Below are positions 49,168-60,699 of a stretch of 64,000 nucleotides of DNA, one piece after another. This stretch comes from Cepaea nemoralis (lineage: Eukaryota; Mollusca; Gastropoda; Stylommatophora; Helicidae). The position numbers and the translations under genes were made by a program. The stretch spans positions 196,501-260,500 of the forward strand of contig JACEFZ010021371.1 of the NCBI GenBank assembly GCA_014155875.1, written 5' to 3'. The first letter of the stretch is position 1, and each line of letters opens with the position of its first letter. Below the pieces are notes generated by a model that was not told the DNA's origin, did no database searches, and saw only the letters and a program-made list of their open reading frames with translations.

Positions 49168-49283
49168 TTTTGTTTTTTGGCGCTCGCTAGCTTTGAACTG
49201 AACTAGATTTTGCGTGTGGATTAGCTTTCCCTATTAACAGTGTCCCTCGCCATCAGGTGAACCCACTCCGACTTCAGAGGTGA
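49168..49283 (+). mobile_element. repeat E, short insertion in the LINE
   Basis: About 115 bp flanked by cacggatct (both sides of the insert). Shares gcgtgtggattagctttccc and cccactccgactt with 53033-53205. Confidence 0.65.
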
Positions 49284-49361
49284 GCACGGATCTGATACAA
49301 GTGATCGTGTTAGATAGAGAACTTTAACCGCACACGTTTATCATCATAGCATATGATGATA

Positions 49362-50175
49362 ATACTGTATATAGTATACATTCGAAAGCATTCAATATGG
49401 TAATACCGTATATAGTGTAAATTCGAAAGAACCCGACGTCCCCGTCCCCCACCCCCGCCCTCCCTATCCACATAATTTACGCATATCGGGTAATCAGTCT
49501 GTACTTTACGTGCTAGCATAGCAGATACCACTACAGGAGTGTGACACAAATCTTCACTAAATCTTCTTCTAAATCTTCACTCACATTCTGCACGTCTCAC
49601 GTGCGGACGTGAACATTTGCTGTCGTTATTAGTGCTTTTTCCTTTCCGCTTCAATACAATCAAATCGTTATTTTACGGCCCAGTTCGTCGAATGATGCTG
49701 TAATCAGTTGACATTGTTTAAAAAAAACGTTATTCGACGTTTGTGCAAAGTAAGTACATGCAGTACGACAGCGTCCTCGGGTAAGACACGTAGTGCTCAC
49801 GTCATGAAGCCGTGAACGCCAGCCCTCATGATGTCATCAGATCAGCACTATTAATAGGCCCAGTTTAGATTGGCGCGTCTCTCGTTTGTGTGTTTCATTT
49901 TATTCTTAGATCGTGGGCGGTGCTTGCATAATTGTGATGATGACAGCGAGAAGCGGTACCCGGAAAGTGACTGCAACATATAAGAACACACACATTAACA
50001 TTTTGTTGATCATTCTTGTGTCCTCCTGTGGTACGGGATACCCCTTCAGATATTGTCTTTGTGAGAGATGGGAGAAGGCTTATCGGATCGTTTACTCATG
50101 TTAATTGCAATAGAATAGGTTCATTAAAAAATGTCCAGTTGTTTAAGTTCGTACAATAATGTAAAAGCAATCAAA
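49362..50175. other. unannotated DNA left of the large minisatellite
   Basis: No repeat or coding signal I can support. The 63-codon ORF at 49913 has no recognised domain. Confidence 0.45.
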
Positions 50176-53016
50176 GAGGTGGTACTGTCTGTGGTATAGA
50201 AGAGTTATAGGAGGTGGTACTGTCGGTGGTATAGAAGAGTTATAGGAGGTGGTACTGTATGTGGTATAGAAGAGTTATAGGAGGTGGTACTGTCTGTGGT
50301 ATAGAAGAGTTATAGGAGATGGTACTGTCGGTGGTATAGAAGAGTTATAGGAGGTGGTACTGTCTGTGGTATAGAAGAGTTATAGGAGGTGGTACTGTCG
50401 GTGGTATAGAAGAGTTATAGGAGGTGGTACTGTCTGTGGTATAGAAGAGTTATAGGAGGTGGTACTGTCGGTGGTATAGAAGAGTTATAGGGGGTGGTAC
50501 TGTCGGTGGTATAGAAGAGTTATAGGAGGTGGTACTGTCTGTGGTATAGAAGAGTTATAGGAGGTGGTACTGTCGGTGGTATAGAAGAGTTATAGGAGGT
50601 GGTACTGTCTGTGGTATAGAAGAGTTATAGGAGGTGGTACTGTCTGTGGTATAGAAGAGTTATAGGAGGTGGTACTGTCGGTGGTATAGAAGAGTTATAG
50701 GAGGTGGTACTGTCTGTGGTATAGAAGAGTTATAGGAGGTGGTACTGTCGGTGGTATAGAAGAGTTATAGGAGGTGGTACTGTCTGTGGTATAGAAGAGT
50801 TATAGGAGGTGGTACTGTCGGTGGTATAGAAGAGTTATAGGAGGTGGTACTGTCTGTGGTATAGAAGAGTTATAGTGGTACTGTCGGTGGTATAGAAGAG
50901 TTATAGGAGGTGGTAATGTCGGTGGTATAGAAGAGTTATAGGAGGTGGTACTGTCTGTGGTATAGAAGAGTTATAGGAGGTGGTACTGTCGGTGGTATAG
51001 AAGAGTTATAGGAGGTGGTACTGTCTGTGGTATAGAAGAGTTATAGTGGTACTGTCGGTGGTATAGAAGAGTTATAGGAGGTGGTACTGTCGGTGGTATA
51101 GAAGAGTTATAGGAGGTGTTACTGTCTGTGGTATAGAAGAGTTATAGTGGTACTGTCGGTGGTATAGAAGAGTTATAGGAGGTGGTATTTCGGTGGTATA
51201 GAAGAGTTATAGGAGGTGGTACTGTCGGTGGTATAGAAGAGTTATAGAAGGTGGTACTGTCGGTGGTATAGAAGAGTTATAGGAGGTGGTAATGTCGGTG
51301 GTATAGAAGAGTTATAGGAGGTGGTATTTCGGTGGTATAGAAGAGTTATAGGAGGTGGTACTGTCTGTGGTATAGAAGAGTTATAGGAGGTGGTATTGTC
51401 TGTGGTATAGAAGAGTTATAGGAGATGGTACTGTCGGTGGTATAGAAGAGTTATAGGAGGTGGTAATGTCTGTGGTATAGAAGAGTTATAGGAGGTGGTA
51501 CTGTCGGTGGTATAGAAGAGTTATAGGAGGTGGTACTGTCTGTGGTATAGAAGAGTTATAGAAGGTGGTACTGTCGGTGGTATAGAAGAGTTATAGGAGG
51601 TGGTACTGTCGGTGGTATAGAAGAGTTATAGGAGGTGGTACTGTCGGTGGTATAGAAGAGTTATAGGAGGTGGTACTGTCTGTGGTATAGAAGAGTTATA
51701 GGAGGTGGTACTGTCTGTGGTATAGAAGAGTTATAGGAGGTGGTACTGTCGGTGGTATAGAAGAGTTATAGGAGATGGTACTGTCGGTGGTATAGAAGAG
51801 TTATAGGAGGTGGTACTGTCTGTGGTATAGAAGAGTTATAGGAGGTGGTACTGTCTGTGGTATAGAAGAGTTATAGGAGGTGGTATTGTCGATGGTATGG
51901 AAGAGTTATAGGAGGTGGTACTGTCTGTGGTATAGAAGAGTTATAGGAGGTGGTACTGTCGATGGTATAGAAGAGTTATAGGAGGTGGTAGACCTACTGT
52001 CGATGGTATAGAAGAGTTATAGGAGGTGGTACTGTCTGTGGTATAGAAGAGTTATAGGAGGTGGTACTGTCGGTGGTATAGAAGAATTATAGGAGGTGGT
52101 ACTGTCTGTGGTATAGAAGAGTTATAGGAGGTGGTACTGTCTGTGGTATAGAAGAGTTATAGGAGGTGGTACTGTCGGTGGTATAGAAGAGTTATAGGAG
52201 GTGGTACTGTCTGTGGTATAGAAGAGTTATAGGAGGTGGTATTGTCTGTGGTATAGAAGAGTTATAGGAGGTGGTACTGTCGGTGGTATAGAAGAGTTAT
52301 AGGAGGTGGTACTGTCGATGGTATAGAAGAGTTATAGGAGGTGGTACTGTCGATGGTATAGAAGAGTTATAGGAGGTGGTACTGTCGATGGTATAGAAGA
52401 GTTATAGGAGGTGGTACTGTCGATGGTATAGAAGAGTTATAGGAGGTGGTAGGCCTACTGTCGATGGTATAGAAGAGTTATAGGAGGTGGTACTGTCGAT
52501 GGTATAGAAGAGTTATAGGAAGATGTACTGTCGATGGTATAGAAGAGTTATAGGAGGTGGTACTGTCGATGGTATAGAAGAGTTATAGGAGGTGGTACTG
52601 TCGATGGTATAGAAGAGTTATAGGAGGTGGTACTGTCGATGGTATAGAAGAGTTATAGGAGGTGGTACTGTCTGTGGTATAGAAGAGTTATAGGAGGTGG
52701 TACTGTCGATGGTATAGAAGAGTTATAGGAGGTGGTACTGTCTGTGGTATAGAAGAGTTATAGGAGGTGGTACTGTCGATGGTATAGAAGAGTTATAGGA
52801 GGTGGTACTGTCTGTGGTATAGAAGAGTTATAGGAGGTGGTACTGTCGATGGTATAGAAGAGTTATAGGAGGTGGTACTGTCTGTGGTATAGAAGAGTTA
52901 TAGGAGGTGGTACTGTCGATGGTATAGAAGAGTTATAGGAGGTGGTACTGTCGGTGGTATAGAAGAGTTATAGGAGGTGGTAGGCCTACTGTCGATGGTA
53001 TAGAAGAGTTATAGGA
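50176..53016. repeat. 35-bp minisatellite, about 80 copies
   Basis: Unit ggaggtggtactgtcggtgg followed by tatagaagagttata. Three variants differ at two bases: tctgtgg (A), tcggtgg (B) and tcgatgg (C). The left two thirds mostly alternate A and B, giving a 70-bp dimer. C appears only after about 51885, in runs and in A/C alternation (52660-52920). Shortened units (ttatagtggtactgtc) occur around 50875, 51040 and 51145. Three units carry an extra block making taggccta or tagaccta. Confidence 0.97.
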
Positions 53017-53032
53017 GATGTGTATGTGCAAT

Positions 53033-53205
53033 ACGTTAGCTCGCTTTGAACTCAAGCGTGGTCCATACGCGTGCTACTGATTGGTGTTATTTCTAGTGCA
53101 TTGAACTGATGTTGTTTTTTTTTTTTTGCGTGTGAATTAGCTTTCCCTATTGCCAGTGTCCCCACCCACCATGCAAACCCACTCCGACTTTCTGTAAGTT
53201 ACGTC
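53033..53205 (+). mobile_element. repeat E, second copy
   Basis: Shares tagctcgctttgaactcaag, a T run, gcgtgtgaattagctttccc and aacccactccgacttt with 49168-49283. Somewhat longer at its left part. Confidence 0.6.
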
Positions 53206-53618
53206 CCCAAGTCAAGGGCGAGAAGTCAGTATTTTAGTCCATCTGTCCGGCGTGTGGGTTAATCCGCCGCCTCGGCATCACCACACCTTGAAGTTTAAGA
53301 GCGAGTGCTCTTATCAGTTGGAGCATGCTGACCTGCTATCATTAATTCGTAATACTAATGATTACTTCAAAGGGAAAGTTAGCAATGACCATTTCTTTAC
53401 AGGTAGCTACAGTGATAGATTACTGCAACAATTGAACTGGCAACAATTGCGACTTTCGGTGTGCTTGTAGTTTTGTCAGTGGATATTATTTTTCTTAGTT
53501 TTAGATGTCACTGTGTCTCCTGGGACAGATCAACTCTTGTAATCCTCTGGCACTGTTTACCCATGCTATGTGGAGACGCGGCTACTATCTCAGGTCTGGA
53601 ATTGGATGTCCATCAATA
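53206..53618. other. spacer, nothing recognised
   Basis: The 72-codon ORF 53252-53470 lacks domain features. Confidence 0.4.
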
Positions 53619-53628
53619 TTCTATCAAT

Positions 53629-53694
<66 letters not shown>

Positions 53695-54294
53695 CGCAGT
53701 TCCAACTTCACAGCAACGGGTCGTCCCCATTATGCTCCGTTCCTGTGCCAGTGAATGTCACACAAAACGCTCCCCACTGCTAAATGTGAAAAGTGGAAAA
53801 GACAGGAGTCTCGACAAACAACAGCCCGCACAGATACACTGTACATAATGCCGCCGCCAGAATGTCGAGACACCAGGCCCCCACGAAACACCCAATTCAT
53901 CTCTGATGGAATCGGCAGTCATTTTCCTATCTGGATGTTTCCTAGATGTTCACCCACACAGTCCACGAAATACAGTTTATCACCGACGGCAGTGGCAGTC
54001 AACCAGAAGCCCAGCAGCCACGCATTTCTGCATAAGGCAAAAACCGGTCAACTCTGGGACACCTGCCATCGCTCCGAACATGCAGTCACGTTCCAAAAAA
54101 AACAAAAAAACTTGGGCAGATTCAAAAGCACTTCACACGAAACTCACAGCTCACAGTGACGCGCCACGCACTCACTCAGTAGCAGGGCGACGGAACCATC
54201 AAGCCTCCTTAGTCGCCTCTTACGACATGCGTGGTAGGCTACAGTGTTGCTATTCTTTGCTTCCCTTATGAGCCCCGGCAACACACGGGAGATT
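53629..54294 (-). mobile_element. repeat D, complete 666-bp copy
   Basis: Flanked by a perfect 10-bp TSD, ttctatcaat at 53619-53628 and 54295-54304. On the minus strand it starts atctcccgtgtgttgccggg and contains cgcatgtcgtaagaggcgac. It ends in a CTAA-repeat tail of about 16 units (53629-53693 as ttag on the plus strand). No ORF with known domain. The ORFs 53755-54159 and 53906-54271 are on the opposite strand and look accidental. Probably a non-autonomous retroposon. Confidence 0.85.
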
Positions 54295-54304
54295 TTCTAT
54301 CAAT

Positions 54305-55549
54305 ATCATTGTTGACAGTTGTCATTCAACTTTCTGCACACGTGTTGAAAGGCATGGGAAGAGGTTCTTGTGCTACCTGATTTAGTGTTCTTCACGTTTA
54401 CTGTCGCACTACACTCTGATAGATTCACCCCCCCCCCCCCCCCCCATTGACCCTGGTCGTAAGTTTTGATTTAAAATAGGGATGTTGTTTATATGGGGAT
54501 GCTTAAATGTAGATGTTGTTCATATAGGGATGTTGTTTATATGGGGATGTTCGTCTTTGTGTAAGCAGATTACTTCAACACGCCGAGGAGAAAATCACCT
54601 GTCGAAAGAAACGTATGTTGGAGGATTCCTGCTCCAAGTGTGCATCAGTCAAACGTGGGTCACAAGTTGGCGAAGGAGACTATAGCGAATGATCAAAACA
54701 GGACTAGTCAGCTCAACAAAATAGACACACAGATAACAGCCAATATTTGCACTCTTTCAACGAACAAAAAGCAAACGGAAATTAAGAATGCTTAGCTGTA
54801 AAGGGTGGAGGGGAAAGAGGGGGGTGACCAATAATGTTACAACCCACAAATACGTAATTTTAGTATTTTAGCGAAATAACATAAACCCAGGTTTGTTTTA
54901 CTTCGATGAGATTTGCGTTTTACTTGTTGGAGAGACTTTTGAACGAGCTTCGTGTTGGCCACGGAGCAAACGGTTACGATCAAGTCAACAAATCGCAGTT
55001 TTAAAATGTTTCGCGTAATATGAATCTGCATTAAAATAATAACAGGTCTGGATACAACGAGCTAAGATCCTTGAAATGTAAATCTCGTATCTCGATTCGA
55101 AACAATAGCAGGAAAACCATCATGTAAGAACCCTATCCTATAGTTAGTTTACCATAGCGATAACATTTAATGGACCCTGACAAAGCAGCTCAATGATTTG
55201 GATTTCGCCGACTATACTCCTGTCACACTCACGAAATCAAATGCAAGATAAATTGGATGCACTTGATGAGAGGACACAACCCAGGCTTCCTTGGTGAACC
55301 GTACTTCACGAGGCAGAGTAATAAGCAGATTCAAATAGCAGTGTAGACAACGATCGGGGTATGGGGATATTAAAATAAGAACATAAAAGCCAAAAGGAGC
55401 TTTCATAGCACTAAGGAATCTGTGACATAAAAAAAAGCTTCGAATATTGGTTAATATTATTTATGTTTAATCAGTACTTTTTACATGGAGAACAACTTAA
55501 AGATTTACTAATAACTTACAAACATTCATTAACTGGTGAATGCACAGAA
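54305..55549. other. spacer with a C run and small repeat
   Basis: 54428-54446 is a run of C. 54480-54550 holds about three copies of atgttgtttatatggggatg. Otherwise nothing recognised. Confidence 0.5.
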
Positions 55550-56140
55550 TAGTCTCTCTGTTGAGCTTAACGACAACAGCAGTGGCACACAAGAAGAAAG
55601 GAAGAAGTAGAAGACAGAATAGTCAGTCTCTCTGTGGAGCTTAACGACAACAGCAGTGGCACACAAGAAGAAAGGAAGAAGTAGAAGACAGAATAGTGCG
55701 ACTAAAATGATATGACACAATCACCAATGTTGAGCTCATCTAGATCACTGAACAAATGTGAGTGTGTCAAGAGGTGAGGGTAAGACGTTGACGCTAGGTA
55801 TGGCACACCTGAGGATAGTTCCTTTTCTGGAACCCACCTGGCGAACAACCTAAGACCTAACAGCAGTGGCACACAAGAAGAAAGGAAGAAGTAGAAGACA
55901 GAATAGTCAGTCTCTCTGTGGAGCTTAACGACAACAGCAGTGGCACACAAGAAGAAAGGAAGAAGTAGAAGACAGAATAGTGCGACTAAAATGATATGAC
56001 ACAATCACCAATGTTGAGCTCATCTAGATCACTGAACAAATGTGAGTGTGTCAAGAGGTGAGGGTAAGACGTTGACGCTAGGTATGGCACACCTGAGGAT
56101 AGTTCCTTTTCTGGAACCCACCTGGCGAACAACCTAAGAC
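55550..56140. repeat. compound tandem duplication (74-bp and 285-bp periods)
   Basis: A 74-bp unit (tctctctgtggagcttaacg ... gacagaatagt) occurs at 55550-55623, 55624-55697 and 55909-55982, with a partial copy at 55859-55908. The longer block 55624-55855 is repeated nearly identically at 55909-56140, offset 285 bp. On the minus strand the repeat encodes a hydrophobic start, MCHIILVALFCLLLLPFFLC. Confidence 0.9.
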
Positions 56141-56544
56141 CACACGGAGAAGAGAAGTAAAAACGATAACTCATATGGGGAGAATATGGACAGAGCTGCA
56201 GGAGACAGCACAATATGGAACGGCTTGACGTGAGTGGGTTGAGAGCCTTTTCCCCAATGCTAAACAGGGCAGGGCATTTTTTTTTATACAGAGCAAAGGA
56301 GACCATAGATAACGCCGTCAAAGATGGGCGGAAGAGGGTTGCAGATAAGTCCAGCCGTTGTACCTAAACAACCGAGGCAAGCGGCGACTGAACAAGACAC
56401 GAAACATAGGCCGATTTCCGTAGCTGAGAGGGGAAAACGTGGGTAGGAGTGTCCCAGACCAGCCGTTCGTTTCAACAACTGAAACGACAGGACTGCCCTT
56501 TCCCCCTGTAAGCACGAATGTGAGGCACCTCTTGTTAGAAAGGT
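56141..56544. other. less AT-rich DNA, unassigned
   Basis: Two similar blocks, ccagccgttgtacctaaaca and ccagccgttcgtttcaacaa, about 110 bp apart, hint at an old duplication. No coding signal. Confidence 0.4.
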
Positions 56545-56783
56545 TTTTGTTTTGTTTTGTTCGCATATCCTTTACAGGACATCGCTGTCAACATCAGCAT
56601 CTTTCAGCTGATTGTTGATTTCTTGGCAAGATTACGCTCAGTAGTTTGCCATTGCTTTCACATACCCCGTAAGTTACCGACGCGATTCGAACCACTGCTG
56701 ATTCTCACCGTCGTCACGTTACTTACGAGAGTATACGAGATTACGGAGAAAAGTTGCTAACCTCTAGGCCAGGAAGCCGGCGG
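56545..56783 (-). mobile_element. SINE-B, reverse copy 1
   Basis: Minus strand: head ccggcttcctggcctagagg, box B-like ggttcgaatcg, shared body ending ggatatgcg and a short CAAAA-type tail. Best-preserved box B of the family. Confidence 0.85.
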
Positions 56784-57189
56784 ATACACTCAATGTTCCT
56801 CAAATTTGCACTCAACATGGGATACATGGATTTGTTTCTTCAACGGGTTCTTTTGCTTTGGTGGAAGCGCTACACTCAAGTTCAGAGCTAGCACCAGAAC
56901 TGCTGCCCCAGTGAGATCTAAACAGTGTGGACATGATCAGTTACAGGCCAGGATGTTGATAGAGTTCATGTTATTACAGGGAAAAGACCTGTAGAACTAC
57001 ACAGTCAGCTGGGGTCTGTCTTTTATTATTCGTACCCTTTTATGCTTCGGGATTTTAAAAAAAAAACACTGGTGTATACAGTATAAGTATATCCGCTCAA
57101 ATCTTGCTGATTTGCCAATATTCGAGGACAGTGCACTGTAGAAATACATCAAGAATAAAGACAATTATTGATCAGAATTGAAAAATGAC
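56784..57189. other. spacer, nothing recognised
   Basis: No supported feature. Confidence 0.45.
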
Positions 57190-57510
57190 AACTGAGGTGA
57201 TAGCTAACTCAATAAAACTGAGTGAAAGAACAGTCAATAGAATGTTACACAACAGACTTAACATGTGAAGAGTGTATCCGTTGGGTTCAGCGCCTGTTGA
57301 CGCATGAACAGAAGCAGACGAAGGTAAATGGCTTTCAACAGTTGCTCGATAAGTGTTAGTCAGAAAACGCGTTGACGATCATGGTGACAATAGATGAGAC
57401 TTGAGTTCCCCATTATGACCCACAGTCCACATTTTTTTTTTTTTAGAAGACGAAGACATCAGGCGTGACGTAGTCTGCCAAGACAATGCCAACTACAGTT
57501 CATCTTCACC
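57190..57510 (+). pseudogene. mariner transposase relic, N-terminal half
   Basis: Conceptual plus-strand reading across frameshifts gives EVIANSIKLSERTVNRMLHN (second helix-turn-helix), LTHEQKQT and FQQLLD. TIDET followed by VPHYDPQS holds the first catalytic aspartate of mariner. A possible CQDNA at 57475-57500 echoes the second. Old and unrelated in detail to 3430-4358. No ends seen. Confidence 0.65.
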
Positions 57511-58084
57511 TAACCTGCAAATGTCATTGCAGAGTCACTCATAAGTTGCACACAGCTGATGTACAAGAGTTTTATGACAAGAATAACTACTAATGAGGTT
57601 AAAAGCAAAGGAATAGTCCGAATAGACTTCATTGCGTTTGCCTCTATCCCACAAGGCTCGGCCTTCTGTGCCCAGAACGGCCTGCTGAAAACGCCGCACA
57701 CGGCACCAAGTCTTTAGTTCCCGCGACAATTCGCATGGATCTCCAAAAACACAACTCATAATAGTAGCGCGAGGCAGGTGGCTTGATCGCTTCGCCACAG
57801 AAACCTTCATAACATAATGAAGTAACCAAACCTGTTACTTGTTATATTGCTAAACATTTTTACTTCCCTTGTTTTCGATTGGGAAGACTTAATGTCCCCT
57901 TACGACATTATATTATTTTTGGAACAACTTCTGTCGATAGCAATTATTTTCAAAACTTAACATCGCAAAGAGTCGGCTGCTCTCCAAACTGGCCATGACA
58001 ACTTGACAAAGTAATTGCGGGTAGCAACATAATATCAGCTAACATCACACGACTCGCCAAAGAACCATGACATTACGTTCACAT
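57511..58084. other. spacer, nothing recognised
   Basis: ORFs of 60-90 codons here have no domain features. Confidence 0.45.
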
Positions 58085-58328
58085 TTTTGTTTTTCCATAT
58101 CCTTTTACAGGACATCGCTGTAAACACCAGCATTTTACCACTGTCGTTGATTTCTTGGCAAGATTACGCTCTGTAGTTTGCCATTGCTTTCTGGGAGGCC
58201 GGCTCACTTATCCCGTAAGTTACCAACGCGGCGAGAACCGCTTCCAATTCTCGCGAGGCTGCGTTACCCCACGTGGATAAACGGGATTACGGAGAAAGTC
58301 GTTTAACTTCTAGGCCAAGGAGACCGGC
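58085..58328 (-). mobile_element. SINE-B, reverse copy 2
   Basis: Same organisation as 56545-56783: minus-strand head ccggtctccttggcctagaa, middle gttggtaacttacgggataa, body ending ggatatgg. Confidence 0.85.
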
Positions 58329-58904
58329 GGTCGCTACATTAGGGGTGAGTTAATTAAATGTTTGACCAAATATAGCAGGTCAATTTTTCAGTTGCTATTT
58401 TTTTTTTATTGCCCACAAACAATGTTATATTCAAATGGCCCCTGTTCTTTCATGTGCTGTCACTTTCAGCACCCTCCATGTTCTTCCCATATTTTTCATC
58501 TCTGTCTCTAATTCTCTTCCCCGTGTGTCTTCCTTTATTTCATTGGCCCTATGGGTCATAAACATTACACATTTTTAAGTTGTTCCCTGCCAGCGTCACC
58601 ATCTTACCCTCAAAAGCATGCATCTTTCGTTTGGCGACATACGGATGAGAGTCAGACCATTTCGCACTTATTCATAAACAAAATCGGTGACACAGAAGAC
58701 CTTAGTAAAATGTGTCCAAGGAAGACGAAAAATACTGAACATCATGATCATCTGAAAATGGAAGGGAACTCACTCAAACAGCACCATGCCTTGAAAGCTG
58801 AAATACTTTGGCCATATTAAACATCAGTGGCTGAGAAGAGGGGAAGAGCAAAGATGGAAGGCAAGGTTCCTGTGAGAAGAGGCAGAGGTCGACCCGCACG
58901 AAGA

Positions 58905-59180
58905 CATACAGCACATCACAGACACGTGACCATCAGGGTACAAGAGACATGGACAGATACAGCACAGACACGTGATCATCAGTGTGCAGGGTACATGGGT
59001 CATACAGCACATCACAGACACGTGACCATCAGGGTGCAGGAGTATGTGACCATCAGGATGCAGTAGACATGATCAGATACAGCACAGCACAGACACTGTG
59101 GCCATCAGGGTGCAGGAGACATGGTCAGAGATGGAGACATGGTCAGAGATGGAGACATGGTCAGAGATGGAGACTATCAA
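58905..59180. repeat. short irregular minisatellite in LINE remnant
   Basis: Repeats of cacagacacgtgaccatcag with ggtgcaggagacatgg, then three copies of acatggtcagagatggag (59129-59170). Confidence 0.8.
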
Positions 59181-59373
59181 AGAGATGAGAGGGAGAGATT
59201 CTGCCAAGTACCTGCTACATGATGATAAGGGGCTTCCCATGGGCGATTCTGTCACCCCATGTATGCTGTGCAGGCAAAAATTAATATACGCAATTTATTA
59301 GTTTTAGGTCTTTCTCCATGTTTCTGATCCATATAGTAGTGCTGATGAAAATTCTTAGTTTGGTACTAACATC

Positions 59374-59536
59374 AATTTCCTGTCACCTTCACAAATTTTC
59401 TAGTGCTATGAAAAGCCCATCTTGCCTTTTTAATTCTCATTTATCTCCATCAGCTCCCTCATCTTCTTCTACGTTGCTTACTTAAATAGCTGCTACATGG
59501 GTGGGACTAGAAAATTTGTGAAGGTGACGGGAAATT
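59374..59536. repeat. inverted repeat with 31-bp arms
   Basis: Arms 59374-59404 (aatttcctgtcaccttcaca and on) and 59506-59536 (complementary), one mismatch seen, with a loop of about 100 bp. Lies in LINE family A sequence. Confidence 0.85.
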
Positions 59537-59702
59537 CTCGCTGTGTGCTTTCTTAGGTTTAGAGAAATCAGTGCAAATATTACATTCATGCATTCAAAGT
59601 AGAATGCTAGACAGATAATTTTGGTATATGTAACAAACAAGCACTTGTTCTGTAATTTCTTTATTCATATATCACTATATAAGAACATATATCTCTTGTT
59701 GC

Positions 59703-60010
59703 AATGGCACAATGGTCAGTGCACTTGGGGGACAGGATTATTGTTTCAACCTGTAACTCTGTGATCAATCAAGCCTCATACAAAACGAGAACCAATTTTC
59801 AGAATGGGAAGGGTGTGGGTGGGGGGAAGAAGAGATTTGGAAAGAAAGGCGGCAAGGAAAGAAACTGGCCACTCCATCTCATATTTCATGGCCTAAAATG
59901 TGGGAGGGCCTAACACTTCACAGCCCAATGGCAGTATCTGATATGGAACTATGTCTGATACTGCTTGTCAGGGCTAATTTGATGTGCTTCATCAGTTATG
60001 CTGTGTTTGT
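59703..60010 (+). mobile_element. possible SINE with tRNA-like head
   Basis: Head atggcacaatggtcagtgca resembles a polymerase III box A and is followed by gtttcaacctgtaac. The body has a G-rich block (59810-59830). Single copy in this window, so weakly supported. Confidence 0.35.
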
Positions 60011-60699
60011 GATAACTGATAACTGACTGTGACTGGTCTTCATGAACACTGCCACTCTCATGAGACCATCATCGTTGTTGTCATGCAGACTTGGGAAATG
60101 TGCGTTCTGGAGATGTGTGACTAAACCAATTTCTGTTTGTACTATCATCACAAAAAACGAACACTTTTTAGGTAAACTAAAAAAACTGGAACACATTTTA
60201 GGTAAACTAAATCAGTGGCATGCAAAGAAAACAAAAAAATATGATGTGTGGGTATTAGTGAGTAGACATGTGCTTGTTTTTTGTGTGGACAGAACTGAGA
60301 AAAAAAACCTTCATTTATGAGGTTAATTTTAGCTCTGTGAATCAACCAATAGAATGTCATAATATTAGACGTTCCTACAATGGGAATATGAGAAACTTTT
60401 GTGTTCAGGTCATTGCGTTCCCATTCATGAGCATTCTAATCAGTTACAATATTATGAAAACACTAAAGATTGATGATTTCTGCAACAAAATACAAACAGG
60501 ATTTAAGATATGTGTTCATGTGCCAAAGTATGAATATGAAAATAAAGTGAATCTAATATCTGAAAATTTAATACTTCAAATGATAAATGAATGAAGATCC
60601 AACAGATCAAGTGATCAAGTGTGACGTTCACCGGCCCAGTGCACCGCTGTCAAGTGTCAAGACTATGATAGCTTCATCAGTGTGCCGTACCTGTACCAC
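60011..60699. other. AT-rich, one short duplication
   Basis: acactttttaggtaaactaa (60162 area) is repeated as acacattttaggtaaactaa (60191 area). Nothing else seen. Confidence 0.5.

Larger units (their letters stand above)
47370..49361 (+). mobile_element. RTE-like LINE copy interrupted by a solo LTR and repeat E
   Basis: Plus-strand remnant. 47370-47400 reads RVRQGCVMSPELF and 47490-47525 reads ISNIRYADDTVLFAD (intact YADD). 48200-48345 reads RIPWTDRK and RRRQLRLF. After the solo LTR, 49041-49167 resumes with the KYLDGLA region. The 3' end lies after repeat E, with a GATGAT tail near 49350-49361. Many frameshifts. Confidence 0.8.
58430..59540. mobile_element. jumbled LINE remnants
   Basis: 58440-58560 is a minus-strand family A piece (matches tctctgtctctaattctctt). 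58690-58910 is a plus-strand LINE C-terminus (KMEGKVPVRRGRGRPARRHT). 59295-59480 is again minus-strand family A (gtttctgatccatatagtag and onward). Strand changes show rearrangement. Confidence 0.6.

Noticed and set aside
50176..53016. CRISPR-like array of regular 35-bp repeats
   Set aside because: There are no unique spacers. Units are contiguous, the host is an animal, and no cas-like gene is present.
53755..54271. 134- and 121-codon ORFs as genes
   Set aside because: They overlap in two frames on the antisense strand of repeat D and show no domain.
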